Positions 37,901 to 42,065 of a stretch of 64,000 nt of DNA are shown here, piece after piece. The translations under genes were made by a program, and so were the position numbers. The notes under the pieces are model-generated. The model was not told the origin of the DNA and made no database searches. It was given only the letters and a program-made list of their open reading frames with translations. The stretch is from the NCBI GenBank assembly GCA_038380435.1, contig JAWZYU010000025.1, positions 44,772,691 through 44,836,690 of the forward strand, in the 5' to 3' direction. Numbering within the stretch: the stretch's first letter is position 1; each line of letters opens with the position of its first letter. This DNA comes from Ryuthela nishihirai (Eukaryota > Arthropoda > Arachnida > Araneae > Heptathelidae).

Positions 37901-39713
37901 ATAAATCAATGATTAACTCAGTTTTATAAACCAAAGGAACCAAAAGTTTTTTTTAGAAATTTTGAAATCCATGCCATTTTTATTTCATCACTCATCATTG
38001 GAAATATCTCATTGAAGTTAAATCTAATTATATTAAGTAACAAATACACTAAATTAAATAAAATGTATGAATATTAAAATTTATTTCATATTTAGTGTAC
38101 CTACCTATGTTGTCATTCTAGAATTTTCAAGATTTAAGGGCCTTGCAAAGTGCTACTCTTTTTTATCCTTTGGCTGCCAAGAAATTTAAAAAATAATCCT
38201 ACAATAGAACATTCCAAATTCTTGGTAACAACAATAACTCTTGGCAACTTTCCAACTGCTGTGGTAGTTGGCACTACATGTAAATGTGGTAATGGTCCAG
38301 CATTACATGTAACCTATGTTTTAGAGTGTGCTCCTCTTGGCTGGGCTGTTTTTACCTCTGAGAAATATATATACACTATGGGCTAAGCCAACAGTGGTAG
38401 TTGAAGAGCTGTCAAGAGTTGGCAGCATACCATAGAGTGCTGTGTTCAGATATTTGGTTTCATGTATGAGTTTTTCTTTAATATAAAAAAAAACCATATC
38501 CAGCACTAAAACTGAATCACTAAGATATATTTAAATTTTATATATAAAGGATCTCTCTCTCTCCCTATATATTATATATCTGATCCAATTCTGATAATGA
38601 GAGGTGTTAATATAAACACCTTTAATTCAGAATAAATTACCATTTTGAGGTTTTCAACCGTTTTAAGCTAATTGTTGTAAAAGTCTTTATACTTTAGGCT
38701 TTATAATTTTATTTTGAATTGAGATTAGAACGAGACAAATCACTCAGTTTTGGTCATGGATAATAACTTGGAATGATTGATTTGCAACAGCAAAATGGAT
38801 ACAATCCAAAGTGTTTACAGTTTGCCTTCAATGTAAGAGTCAAAGTACTTTTGCAAACAATCTTTTATAAACTAAAATATGTAAACATCAAAAGTGGTCT
38901 CTTGCAATGTGAGTGGGATTAGGCTGGCTTTAGAGTTATGGACCATCCTATGCATTGAATCAAATAAGTTTTTATTCTCCCAGCTTTTATCACCTGTGGG
39001 AGCACAGCAGGATGGAATCTTTGGCTTCATGTAACCTACATTTTTGGGCTGTACTTCTCTAGGCTTGGTTGTTTTTAACCCTGAGAAATATTTATATACT
39101 GTGGGCTAAATGGTTAAGTCACAATAATTCCAAGGTATGAGAGCTGGGTGGAATAAAATCATCCACTGGACAGCTATTATTAGCAGACAGATGAAGCCTT
39201 CAATCAAAGCCACTGAAGATGTTTTCTCTTCTATACATTGGGCCACAGCTCTGTTCCATCTAATGGACAGTGACCTTTGCAAACGCCAAATTATAATACT
39301 GCTACACTACTGACTGAGTCAACTCCGTTCTCTCATTCTGTCTTTGAGCTGACAAACAATGTAATTATGATGGAAATTAATGAGATTTTCATTATTTCTT
39401 GATTAAATTGAAGTTTCGTTTTCAAATTGATAGCATTTCCTAAATTCTTGTTATTAAAGTTACCAGTAGATAGTTTATGTAATGGCTGTTATTATGAATA
39501 TTATTTAGGCTGTTATTATGAATATGTAAAATTTAACAATTTGATTGCAGTGATGACATTAGGTTTACAGAAGATCAAAAATCAACACGTGATTTCCAGG
39601 GAGAAATATTGCAAAGTGTAGAAAAATACTATGTGCAGAAGCGCCCGCCAACTGGAAAGCAAACAGATTCATTAAGAACAAAAATTCAGTCAACTACAAA
39701 ACAATATTATTGA
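4795..39713 (+). CDS. ODAD1: ODAD1/CCDC63-like outer dynein arm docking complex subunit, seven 3' coding exons (gene span)
   Basis: Coding segments 4795-4917, 9742-9923, 19044-19205, 25896-26202, 29679-29930, 32421-32545 and 39551-39713 join with phases 0,0,2,2,0,0,2 into one open frame of 437 residues ending in TGA. The product is almost entirely coiled-coil (rich in E, K, Q, L heptads). Family landmarks are IPLLENRLNH (about 33-41), NSKLRDEIDNM (about 54-64), VEDKNFTYFNLVNEMNSEIE (204-223) and ITEHNILQYISVLETRILEL (around 310-330). These match the order in ODAD1(CCDC114)/CCDC63 and Chlamydomonas ODA1 proteins, which anchor outer dynein arms to axonemal doublets in motile cilia and sperm tails. 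The family is usually about 550-670 residues, so some 100-200 N-terminal residues lie outside the window. Whether this is the ODAD1 or CCDC63 paralogue cannot be decided here. No frameshift or in-frame stop is seen, so the gene is probably functional. Confidence 0.88.
4918..5824. other. Intronic sequence without recognised elements
   Basis: AT-rich intron after the GC donor. A phrase at 5100 (CAGTGTTTCTCAACAGC) resembles one end of a hAT-type miniature element, but I could not find a matching end. Confidence 0.3.
5825..5905 (+). repeat. LINE reverse-transcriptase tail fragment
   Basis: GGTGCCTTTGGTTCTAGATG through AATGATGAGGTTAGATGAAGG matches the end of the LINE fragment at 10080-11140 (there GATGCCTTTGATTCTAGATG, then AATGATAAAGTTAGAAGAAGG). 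It is the region that encodes the Cys-containing helix after the polymerase domain. A short, dead fragment. Confidence 0.55.
6034..6074. repeat. Perfect hairpin, 17-bp arms, 7-nt loop
   Basis: AATGGTGCCTAGATTCA at 6034-6050 is the exact reverse complement of 6058-6074; the loop is GTGCCAT. It lies in an intron of the ODAD1-like gene. Confidence 0.85.
6266..6305. repeat. Perfect hairpin, 12-bp arms, 16-nt loop
   Basis: CTCCTCAGGTAT at 6266-6277 pairs exactly with ATACCTGAGGAG at 6294-6305 and is followed by a T run. It lies inside an intron, so a transcription terminator role is not implied. Confidence 0.7.
6306..6964. other. Intronic sequence without recognised features
   Basis: A weak tRNA-like phrase (GGGACTTGAACCTGCATC near 6407-6424, minus-strand B-box orientation) suggests an old SINE remnant. 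Nothing else is supportable. Confidence 0.3.
6965..7230 (-). repeat. SINE-C copy (tRNA-derived)
   Basis: On the minus strand the head reads GGCCTGTAGCTCAGTGG (A-box-like) and GGTTCAGATCCCATCTGG (B-box-like), separated as in a tRNA, then a tail containing GTTTTTCCTCTATCATT and GTGATTTCCTATTATTTT. A second partial copy of the tail lies at 7300-7380 (AATAGGAAATCACAGGTATG), and another copy at 23960-24480 is interrupted by a SINE-B. A pol III retroposon rather than a functional tRNA gene. Confidence 0.65.
7586..8297 (-). mobile_element. Tc1-type transposon, truncated copy
   Basis: One terminal inverted repeat starts right after a TA dinucleotide at 7584-7585 (CACCAAAGAGCCAAAACATT). The minus strand encodes Tc1 transposase pieces: WDNVPCHTARIVQEWF with the second catalytic Asp, then SPDINPIEYLWFGLEQH with the Glu of the triad. 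Homology to the longer copy at 26449-27637 stops abruptly at about 8297 (GCACTCAGAGCAGC), so the transposase 5' part and the other terminal repeat are missing. It carries several frame changes and is dead. Confidence 0.8.
8528..8800 (-). pseudogene. Gypsy-type LTR retrotransposon integrase core fragment
   Basis: The minus strand encodes MGPFPRIDDGNRYLLVVKDY, then YPIQDQEATTVAEM and HSDQGQNFKS. The spacing from D(VMGP) to the DQG motif is that of the retroviral/Gypsy integrase DDE core. Only about 80 residues remain, with no LTR, RNase H or reverse transcriptase nearby. It is an orphan fragment in an intron. Confidence 0.75.
8810..8935. repeat. TTAA/ATTT low-complexity tract
   Basis: About 125 bases made almost solely of TTAATTTAATTAAATT permutations. 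Low-complexity AT DNA. Confidence 0.8.
9452..9488. repeat. Perfect hairpin, 15-bp arms, 7-nt loop
   Basis: TTTCATGTGGAAGTA at 9452-9466 is the exact reverse complement of 9474-9488, with loop ACTTTTG. It lies within the ODAD1-like intron about 250 bases before exon 2. Confidence 0.85.
9742..9923 (+). CDS. ODAD1: ODAD1/CCDC63-like exon 2 in window
   Basis: The acceptor is TTTAATTTCAG and the donor is CG|GTATAT. It encodes residues 42-101 plus two bases of codon 102, starting GSNKYDQLCVSNSKLRDEID. The LRDEID motif is the conserved helix start of the family. Confidence 0.88.
10080..11140 (+). pseudogene. Non-LTR retrotransposon (LINE) reverse transcriptase, degraded
   Basis: Broken frames read, in order, EQYGFRSGRGCTDQIFSFRQ, then FIDFKKAFDSVDRHNLW (the first catalytic Asp of the palm), ASGVRQGCILSPFLFSLVID (motif B), an ADD-containing remnant (YADD-like, interrupted by a stop), then LEQVSQFNYLGSYVTDTGDV and KTKIRLYNSLVLSKVSYGTE of the thumb and C-terminal part. 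The order and spacing are those of endonuclease-type LINE reverse transcriptases (RTE/CR1-like). Stops and a frame change near 10377 and 10600 make it non-functional. Endonuclease fragments of a LINE occur at 18112-18860 and 58490-60210; these may be the same family, but they do not overlap this part. Confidence 0.85.
11141..11714. other. Intronic sequence without recognised features
   Basis: AT-rich; a short palindromic phrase TTGGTGGTCCACCAA lies near 11540. No coding or repeat signature was recognised. Confidence 0.3.
11728..11928 (+). repeat. SINE-A copy with intact target-site duplication
   Basis: It has a tRNA-like head with ATGGCCGAGTGGTTAGCG (A box) and GGTTCGAGCCC (B box), resembling a class II (Ser/Leu-like) tRNA, then a 130-bp body (TGTCGTTTTTCTGC, CTACTATGGCATATAAACTG, GGCAAGCAGCTGCTTGAGGG) and a T-rich tail. 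A perfect 13-bp direct repeat, TGTAGTGAACATA, flanks it at 11715-11727 and 11929-11941. This pins both ends of the element and shows target-primed insertion. Other copies: 15322, 32836, 50259, 52213, 57330, 62206. Confidence 0.9.
12413..13410 (+). pseudogene. mariner (SETMAR-like) transposase, degraded
   Basis: The plus strand reads EQQINIKFCVTCKTI, then ETVEMFSAVYRDAMMKKSQ and WHKWFEEGWEDE (the N-terminal helix-turn-helix part of mariner transposases), a 250-bp interruption starting near 12727 (ATCAATCAATCATTTATTTC), then MKKVTAKMMPEF, WIMHHNNSSAQ (the HHDNAPAH-like block with the second catalytic Asp lost), SDLVPCDFWLFPKM and a C-terminal YFKGDK-like motif. Many stops and frame changes. I could not define terminal repeats. 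Confidence 0.75.
13411..15321. other. Intronic sequence, one possible dispersed repeat
   Basis: Mostly AT-rich DNA. At 14650-15000 there is a GC-richer stretch (CCCCCTCCCCCTAGATATGCC) that resembles the end of the repeat at 29060-29300. A (TA)n-like block lies at 14897-14930. No coding. Confidence 0.3.
15322..15510 (-). repeat. SINE-A copy
   Basis: Reverse complement of the 11728-11928 unit: CTCAAGCAGCTGCTTGCC, TTTATATGCCATAGTAGAAG, then the inverted B box (GGGCTCGAACCC) and A box (CCACTCGGCCAT). It sits immediately left of the TTAA-flanked element at 15524. Confidence 0.85.
15524..16582. mobile_element. piggyBac-like non-autonomous element, copy A
   Basis: It is bounded by TTAA at 15524-15527 and 16579-16582, with imperfect inverted ends TTAACCCTTCTAGTATCCAG and TTAACTCTTCCAACGTCCAG. 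TTAA target duplication with a CCC-type terminal repeat is diagnostic for piggyBac. Copy B at 19855-21658 matches it along most of its length (for example TTGATGCATATTTTAT, AAGCCTGGACTTTTCTCAAA, TTGGCATATAACATGC, GGCCTCTGGATG), proving it is a mobile unit. No transposase is encoded; it would depend on one supplied in trans. Confidence 0.7.
16583..17589. other. Intronic sequence without recognised features
   Basis: AT-rich; no terminal repeats, tRNA-like boxes or coding signal noticed. Confidence 0.3.
17590..17965 (-). pseudogene. mariner transposase C-terminal fragment
   Basis: The minus strand encodes SDLAPSDYFLFSKLKSDLCG (the block with the third catalytic Asp of mariner D,D34D enzymes), then KKFTSDEQAF, a frame change, SDYFFSGIEKVISHSKKCIE and KGDYIEK followed by TAA at 17656-17658. 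A possible terminal repeat lies near 17603-17628 (CCAAAAGTTTCTGGCCC). The N-terminal two thirds are missing. Confidence 0.8.
18005..18110. repeat. Degenerate short tandem repeat (AGTAGTACACTAG-type)
   Basis: Repeated AGTACTACACTAGAGTACTAGA-like phrases of 10-15 bases with GTAGTAGGACACA at both ends. To the left, 17963-17990 (GGAAAATCTTCCGCTGTG) is an inverted copy of LINE 5' sequence found at 59877-59907. Confidence 0.6.
18112..18860 (-). mobile_element. LINE 5' end and endonuclease start, degraded
   Basis: Homologous to 58800-60210 in the same orientation (AGAAGCCCATCAGTGCTGCA, CCTATTCCCCCAAACACTGA, CCAGATCAG...TGATCTGGCAGCCC). The minus strand reads AWNVRTLHRDYSLDVLT then EFQNYNLDILACK, the start of an APE-type LINE endonuclease domain. 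Stops are present and the rest of the LINE is absent. Confidence 0.65.
19044..19205 (+). CDS. ODAD1: ODAD1/CCDC63-like exon 3 in window
   Basis: The acceptor is TTCTTGTTACAG and the donor is AG|GTATAT. It encodes residues 102-156: RDEAKYRVYVLRERTKVDRK, then a Lys/Glu-rich coiled coil. Phase 2 on both sides keeps the frame with the neighbouring exons. Confidence 0.88.
19855..21658. mobile_element. piggyBac-like non-autonomous element, copy B
   Basis: TTAA at 19855-19858 and 21655-21658, with inverted ends TTAACCTGTCCTGTGTCCAG and TTAACCTTTTCAGTGTCCAG. It is about 745 bp longer than copy A; the extra sequence lies mainly at about 20385-21030 and has no counterpart in A. No transposase frame. 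Confidence 0.7.
22080..22799 (-). mobile_element. LTR retrotransposon remnant: primer-binding-like site and gag-like region
   Basis: On the minus strand TGGCGCCGTCTCCAGGA (22794-22778) has the TGGCGCC start typical of LTR-element primer binding sites and follows a CCCCACA that could be an LTR 3' end. Downstream on the same strand (22250-22030) the sequence is purine-rich and reads ELENERFRIEKDIELQKEKM and similar charged heptads, as in gag-like first ORFs of arthropod Gypsy elements. Stops are frequent. No matching second LTR, protease or reverse transcriptase is seen nearby. Confidence 0.4.
22800..23958. other. Possible LTR and flanking intronic sequence
   Basis: If 22794 is a primer binding site, an LTR would start at 22800 and extend right, but I cannot find its other end. 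Beyond about 23400 the sequence is ordinary AT-rich intron. Confidence 0.25.
23960..24480 (-). repeat. SINE-C copy split by a SINE-B
   Basis: GGAAAAACTGTCTTCAGCCA, GGAATTATGAACCCATGA and CCTGATAAT (left part), then GTTAGGTGCTCTAACC (right part), correspond to the SINE-C at 7010-7110. The insertion of 24050-24427 separates them. Confidence 0.6.
24050..24427 (+). repeat. SINE-B copy nested in SINE-C
   Basis: A full-length unit from GGGGCAGGGGTTGGCTCAGT to CCCAAACACAA. The flanks CCTGATAATGTGT (24037-24049) and CCTGATAATATGT (24428-24440) form a 13-bp target duplication with one mismatch, created within the SINE-C body. Confidence 0.85.
24500..24760 (+). pseudogene. Tc1-type transposase fragment
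   Basis: The plus strand reads AWDYCHWTVEEWKKVAFSDE then LSFLLHRSDGQ, followed by a stop and IRRQTHKHYF in another frame. WTVEEWKKVAFSDE is the block holding the first catalytic Asp of Tc1 transposases. It is only about 80 residues long with no terminal repeats seen. It differs from the Tc1 copies at 7586 and 26449. Confidence 0.65.
24770..25895. other. Intronic sequence without recognised features
   Basis: AT-rich; a G run lies at 25526-25536. The phrase GTAGTGAAAGGGTTAATCT near 24803 resembles a piggyBac-type end (GGGTTAA), but no partner was found. Confidence 0.3.
25896..26202 (+). CDS. ODAD1: ODAD1/CCDC63-like exon 4 in window
   Basis: The acceptor is ATTCATTTCAG and the donor is GAA|GTAAGT, a consensus site. 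It encodes residues 156-258 and carries the family's most conserved block, NFTYFNLVNEMNSEIEKL at 208-225, preceded by RDVKRIVQRFKQVEDK. It is the longest exon in the window. Confidence 0.9.
26449..27637 (-). mobile_element. Tc1-type transposon, full-length but inactive
   Basis: It is flanked by TA at 26447-26448 and 27638-27639; inverted ends are CACCAAAGAACCAAAACATT and, on the other side, CACCAAAAAGCCAAAACATT. The 1189-bp length fits Tc1. Minus-strand transposase (about 27136-26603) includes HLQWACEHQNWTLNGWKV, WSNESCFLLHHVDDRVHMHR, QQDNAPCHTARIVREWF. The first catalytic Asp is Asn (WSNES instead of WSDES), and the third block is out of frame after EHEEDFQVP. The 5' HTH part (27140-27480) is broken but recognisable. 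It lies in the ODAD1-like intron between exons 4 and 5. Confidence 0.88.
27640..28940 (-). pseudogene. IS630/Tc-type transposase, degraded
   Basis: On the minus strand, in order: LTEDKVLDISNHI and a helix-turn-helix-like KLPQQSGISYISTQRILQQQ with HPYKIRV (28720-28514), then VMKIIGPIFFHNTINTECYY and ILLSPFLGHLNAKELGHSYF (28316-28095), then SSLDFYLWGTIIASVYKDNP (the third catalytic block) and a C-terminal GHIQHL (27960-27665). This order is that of IS630-related Tc-type transposases common in arthropods. Frames are broken throughout. It directly abuts the Tc1 element. Confidence 0.8.
29060..29300 (+). repeat. Dispersed repeat R3
   Basis: GGGCAAGAGACTGGATTTCC through CCCTTACTAGCATTTTGAAG plus a G run. 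The reverse complement of 59330-59530 matches it phrase by phrase (GTCAAGAGACTGGATTTCCA, ACTAGCAATCTC). It ends with GCCTCCCCTAGATCTGGCCC. The type of element is unknown. Confidence 0.55.
29679..29930 (+). CDS. ODAD1: ODAD1/CCDC63-like exon 5 in window
   Basis: The acceptor is TTTTCAAAG and the donor is TTG|GTAATG. 252 nt encode residues 259-342, with the Leu-rich helix EHNILQYISVLETRILELL near the end, a family hallmark before the low-complexity tail. Phase 0 on both sides. Confidence 0.9.
29931..31016. other. Intronic sequence without recognised features
   Basis: AT-rich. A phrase near 30819 (AAATATTCCAGCTTCCATAA) is almost repeated at 4139-4158 before exon 1, suggesting an old duplicated intron segment. 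Confidence 0.3.
31017..31472. repeat. Perfect (CCT)152 microsatellite
   Basis: 456 bases of uninterrupted CCT, with no variant unit, inside the ODAD1-like intron between exons 5 and 6. The plus strand is pure pyrimidine and the minus strand pure purine. Any open frames through it (poly-Pro, poly-Gly and so on) are artefacts of the repeat. Confidence 0.95.
31680..32330. repeat. SINE-D cluster: three tRNA-like copies arranged as a foldback
   Basis: Copy 1 (minus, 31681-31760) contains GTCCTGAGTGGGATTTGAAC; copies 2 (31955-32025) and 3 (32250-32320), on plus, contain GTGGGTTCAAATCCCACTCA and GGTTTTGAATCCCACTCAGG followed by GACAACTAATTTTTTTCAAC or a near variant. The non-tRNA body (ACTTTGTTGAAGAAATTATT, TGCAGGAATGCTTATATG) is present in both orientations, giving an inverted repeat across about 31760-31900 and 32090-32250. 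Confidence 0.65.
32421..32545 (+). CDS. ODAD1: ODAD1/CCDC63-like exon 6 in window
   Basis: The acceptor is AATTTTTTTAG and the donor is AG|GTCTGT. It encodes residues 343-384, a Ser/Thr/Pro-rich linker (TTSRSTSIAPSTPAF) followed by a basic patch (RKKNKKLRPPEL). Such low-complexity C-terminal tails are usual for the family. Confidence 0.82.
32623..33557. mobile_element. hAT-type non-autonomous element with 8-bp TSD
   Basis: A perfect 8-bp direct repeat, ACCTAAAC, lies at 32615-32622 and 33558-33565. Inverted ends are TAGGGGATCCCAA and CTGGGGTTCCCAA (11 of 13 match). The 8-bp target duplication and the GGGGTTCCCAA-type end are typical of hAT. There is no transposase frame. A truncated SINE-A (32836-32940) is nested inside. 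Confidence 0.75.
32836..32940 (+). repeat. SINE-A, head-less and internally deleted
   Basis: It begins ATGGATGTATCTGTCGTTTT and runs to CTGACAGGCTTGAGGGGGTA; about 30 bases present in other copies (the CCTGTCAGACC...AGCAGCTG part) are missing between GACAGGC and TTGAGGG, consistent with deletion between short repeats. Confidence 0.75.
33566..34647. other. Intronic sequence with a C16 run
   Basis: AT-rich DNA with a run of 16 C at 34341-34356, preceded by a duplicated AACAGCATTT. Nothing coding. Confidence 0.35.
34648..34985 (+). repeat. SINE-B copy, internally deleted
   Basis: GTGGTGCAGTCTGTAGCATT, then directly TGGATGGGGCATTAAGCTGT and GGATAGCCTTGACAGGAG, CTGTCCAGTGGG, TTCCACTCAAAGGTAAAA. 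The segment between the B-box region and the GGATGGGRCRTTAAG motif is shortened compared with the 53625 copy. Confidence 0.75.
34990..36082. other. Intronic sequence without recognised features
   Basis: AT-rich. AGCTTGGGAACTACTGCCTAG near 35117-35137 resembles one hAT-type terminus, but the other end was not found. Confidence 0.3.
36083..36260 (-). mobile_element. mariner-like 3' terminal fragment
   Basis: The minus strand reads GIYKYLQ then LKERCNKCRIPW, resembling the last residues of mariner transposases (a ..RW.KCI.. type motif), followed by an end GTCTCGTTATTTTTCAGATA next to TATA. Short and tentative. Confidence 0.4.
36739..36950. mobile_element. hAT-type miniature element (212 bp)
   Basis: Ends are CAGGTGTTCCTGAACTTT and, from the other side, CAGGAGTTCACAAACTGG. 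The flanking 8-mers GACTACAC (36731-36738) and GACTATAT (36951-36958) agree at 6 of 8 positions, a decayed target duplication. The body contains the CATCATGACCCC phrase common in such hAT MITEs. Confidence 0.6.
36960..39039. other. Intronic sequence, possible old duplicated segment
   Basis: Two stretches resemble each other: 37730-37795 (AGTTGGAAATCTGTCAAGAG, GCATGCCATAGAGCACAG) and 38400-38450 (AGCTGTCAAGAGTTGGCAGC, ATACCATAGAGTGCTGTG). 38320-38390 carries SINE-B-like 3' sequence (GTTTTTACCTCTGAGAAATA, CTATGGGCTAAGCC). No coding. Confidence 0.35.
39040..39295 (-). repeat. SINE-B copy, strongly diverged
   Basis: GTTTTTAACCCTGAGAAATA, CTGTGGGCTAAATGG, CCACTGGACAGCTATTATTA, AGCCTTCAATCAAAGCCA and GGGCCACAGCTCTGTTCCAT follow the minus-strand order of the SINE-B body, about 250 bases before the last coding exon. 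Confidence 0.55.
39551..39713 (+). CDS. ODAD1: ODAD1/CCDC63-like terminal coding exon
   Basis: The acceptor is TTTGATTGCAG. It encodes residues 384-437 (SDDIRFTEDQKSTRDF, then SVEKYYVQKRPPTGK) and ends KQYY followed by TGA at 39711-39713. A 3' UTR of roughly 300 bases follows. Confidence 0.82.
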
Positions 39714-39960
39714 ATTTAACAGCCATTGGAGTTTCGACTTTATTTTTTTTTGCTTATAATTTTGATAAGTCTTTTGTGAAAAACTCAATTATGAAGCCAC
39801 GATTATGTAGTCATAAATATGGTAATTTTCATAACCTGCACTGTAAAAGCATACTTTATGTATATTTTAAAATTTCTGTTATCCATTTTGTACAAAATAG
39901 ACTGTAAATTTTGTAGCATTTATTTCATCGTACTGTAGGAGAAATTTTATAATGTTTTAA

Positions 39961-40016
39961 ATTAAAGAAGTGTATGAAATGTGAATATTGCTTTTAAGCT
40001 TCCTTGTCATAATAAA
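39961..40016 (+). terminator. Candidate poly(A) signals of the ODAD1-like gene
   Basis: ATTAAA occurs at 39961-39966 and AATAAA at 40011-40016, about 250 and 300 bases after the stop codon. The second is the canonical hexamer and more likely the main signal. Confidence 0.6.
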
Positions 40017-40029
40017 AAAGCATAAGTAG

Positions 40030-41344
40030 CACAATTAAATATAAAAATAATATATATTTTCAGGTTCCAAGCCAACACAATTTGTGAATGATGTTTATTG
40101 CAAAATTATGATATAATATAATGTGATAGGAAAAAGTTTGTATATTTTAATATTGAGGATTGTGATACACCCTTACTTATACAGCAATTTTTAAAAGTCA
40201 ATGCTGTCAAAAGATCATCGTGCCATTGTCAGCAAAACACACTCGAGCAAAGATACAAAGCTGCATTCTACAATAAGGTATAATTACATGCTGATGTAGA
40301 ATACAAACCCAAGTGTTCATTTAATCACTCACATCTTCCCATTAAAGGTATGCTGTCAACCCTGGGAAAAGTCACAAACAGTTTCAAAAACCAAAAAGTT
40401 TTGTCTTCCAAAGAGAATTTACTCTTTCCCATCTATAGCAATGTAGTGTAACTAGAGCACATGTTTTTTCTTCTGTCCTAGTCATCAACACTTTGAGCCC
40501 AGCAATTATGGCAACACTAGCTGTCTCATTATGTCAAGATGCTCGAGATTGTATGAGTAACATATTTGGCTTAAATAATCACATTAGAAAAACTAATCGT
40601 ATTATTCACATGAAGCATTTTCTGTTCAATGACACAAAGCTTCTATTATTAGTGCTTTTGGACCTGGATGATGGGTTGAAGACCAGGATCAATTGCCAAA
40701 AGTTTTAATGCCATCTGTGCTCAAAGAGTTGAATGATTTCATAAGTATCACTTATTTAGAAAACTCATGCAAACGATTTTCATATTTCAAATTTGCGGCA
40801 TTTTAATATTGATTTGAGAAGAGCGAAAATTGGCCTTTTTCTAATTCTTTTATCATCTGTAGCCAAAGTGCTCATAGTAGAGGCTTTAAGCTGTTGAAAG
40901 TAAAAGGTTCTTGCAAATAATACAATTAGTTTTTTTGCATACAATTATTTAAACTCAAGATTGTATTTGTCGATCTCTTCATCTTGACAAAATGAGATAG
41001 ATAGCAATGGCATATCTCAAATGACTGTTTGGACCGCTGGACTAATTGTATTTAGAAAATATAGTCATTGTTGGTCTTTGATTCATGCAGGGGATAAGGT
41101 CAAAGCAAAATTACTGCTTCCTCCAAGTGGTAAAATTTAAATATTGGTCAAAATACTTTATTTTAATTTTTTCCTCAGTATCTATCGTATATAAAATCAA
41201 CAATCGTGTATTCCAATTGTTCAGTTGCCTGACATATAATAGTGTGATTTCGGGAAGCACTGCTCCTAGATACACAAAAGGCATCACACTGAATTCTGTG
41301 CCTGTATCCCCCATTAAAAGTTTCATGGGTAACTACCGGTAAGA
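40030..41344. other. Downstream flank of the ODAD1-like gene, nothing recognised
   Basis: AT-rich intergenic DNA after the poly(A) signals. I recognise no gene or repeat. Confidence 0.35.
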
Positions 41345-41620
41345 CGATGCAGCACCACATTCCAAAAGAGATGCTACAGAAGTTCTTAGTGCAACATTTC
41401 CTGACATAGATTGGCAGGGATAGTCCAGTTCAATGACCACCAAGTAACCCTTGACACCACTCGATTTTTTATTGAGGGCATTGTAAATAATTATGTTTAT
41501 ATGGATAAAATTCGAGACCTGAATTATTTGAAAGTCAGAATAACAGAAGAGACTGAGCAAATAACAGATATGGTGCAGCATGTATCAGGACCATACAGGG
41601 TGGTCCCTGATACTTGAAAA
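41345..41620 (+). pseudogene. IS630/Tc-type transposase C-terminal fragment
   Basis: The plus strand reads ATFPDIDWQG, then in another frame PLTPLDFLLRGIVNNYVYMD (third catalytic block, TPLDFFLWG-type) and IRDLNYLKVRITEETEQITD with MVQHV, the usual C-terminal helices. CATACAGGGTGGTCCCTGAT just after it (41592-41611) resembles the terminal repeat of such elements. It is a different lineage from 27640-28940. Confidence 0.65.
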
Positions 41621-42065
41621 TCCGGTCTTATACGATATTTCAATCTCATCTACCTGCTTTGAGATCCAAAAACGTTGTCTTTGCATAATTTTATCTTTGC
41701 ACCATATCTTACCCCCCCCCCCCTCCCCCACCCACTAAACTAAATCTAGGGTATGTGCCACCAGGCATATTCCGTCAAAAATGTAATATCTATTGGACAT
41801 ATGCAGGCTCACAAATGGTGCACATGTGGCAATTCACTAAATAAGTTCAAAATTATTTGAGGTACACTTTCATTAAAATATTACTTTCCTGAATATGTGT
41901 TATTTTCCTACATATTGGTTCTCGAAACGGCATTATTTTTCGGATGCCCTGTATTTTATGTAGTTATTCTGTATCAAGAGAACTCGTGAACTCATGTTTT
42001 TTAGTGCATTGCATGAACATTTGGTGCCGAGGGAACAGGGGCATAGCGAAGAACTATGGTTGTTG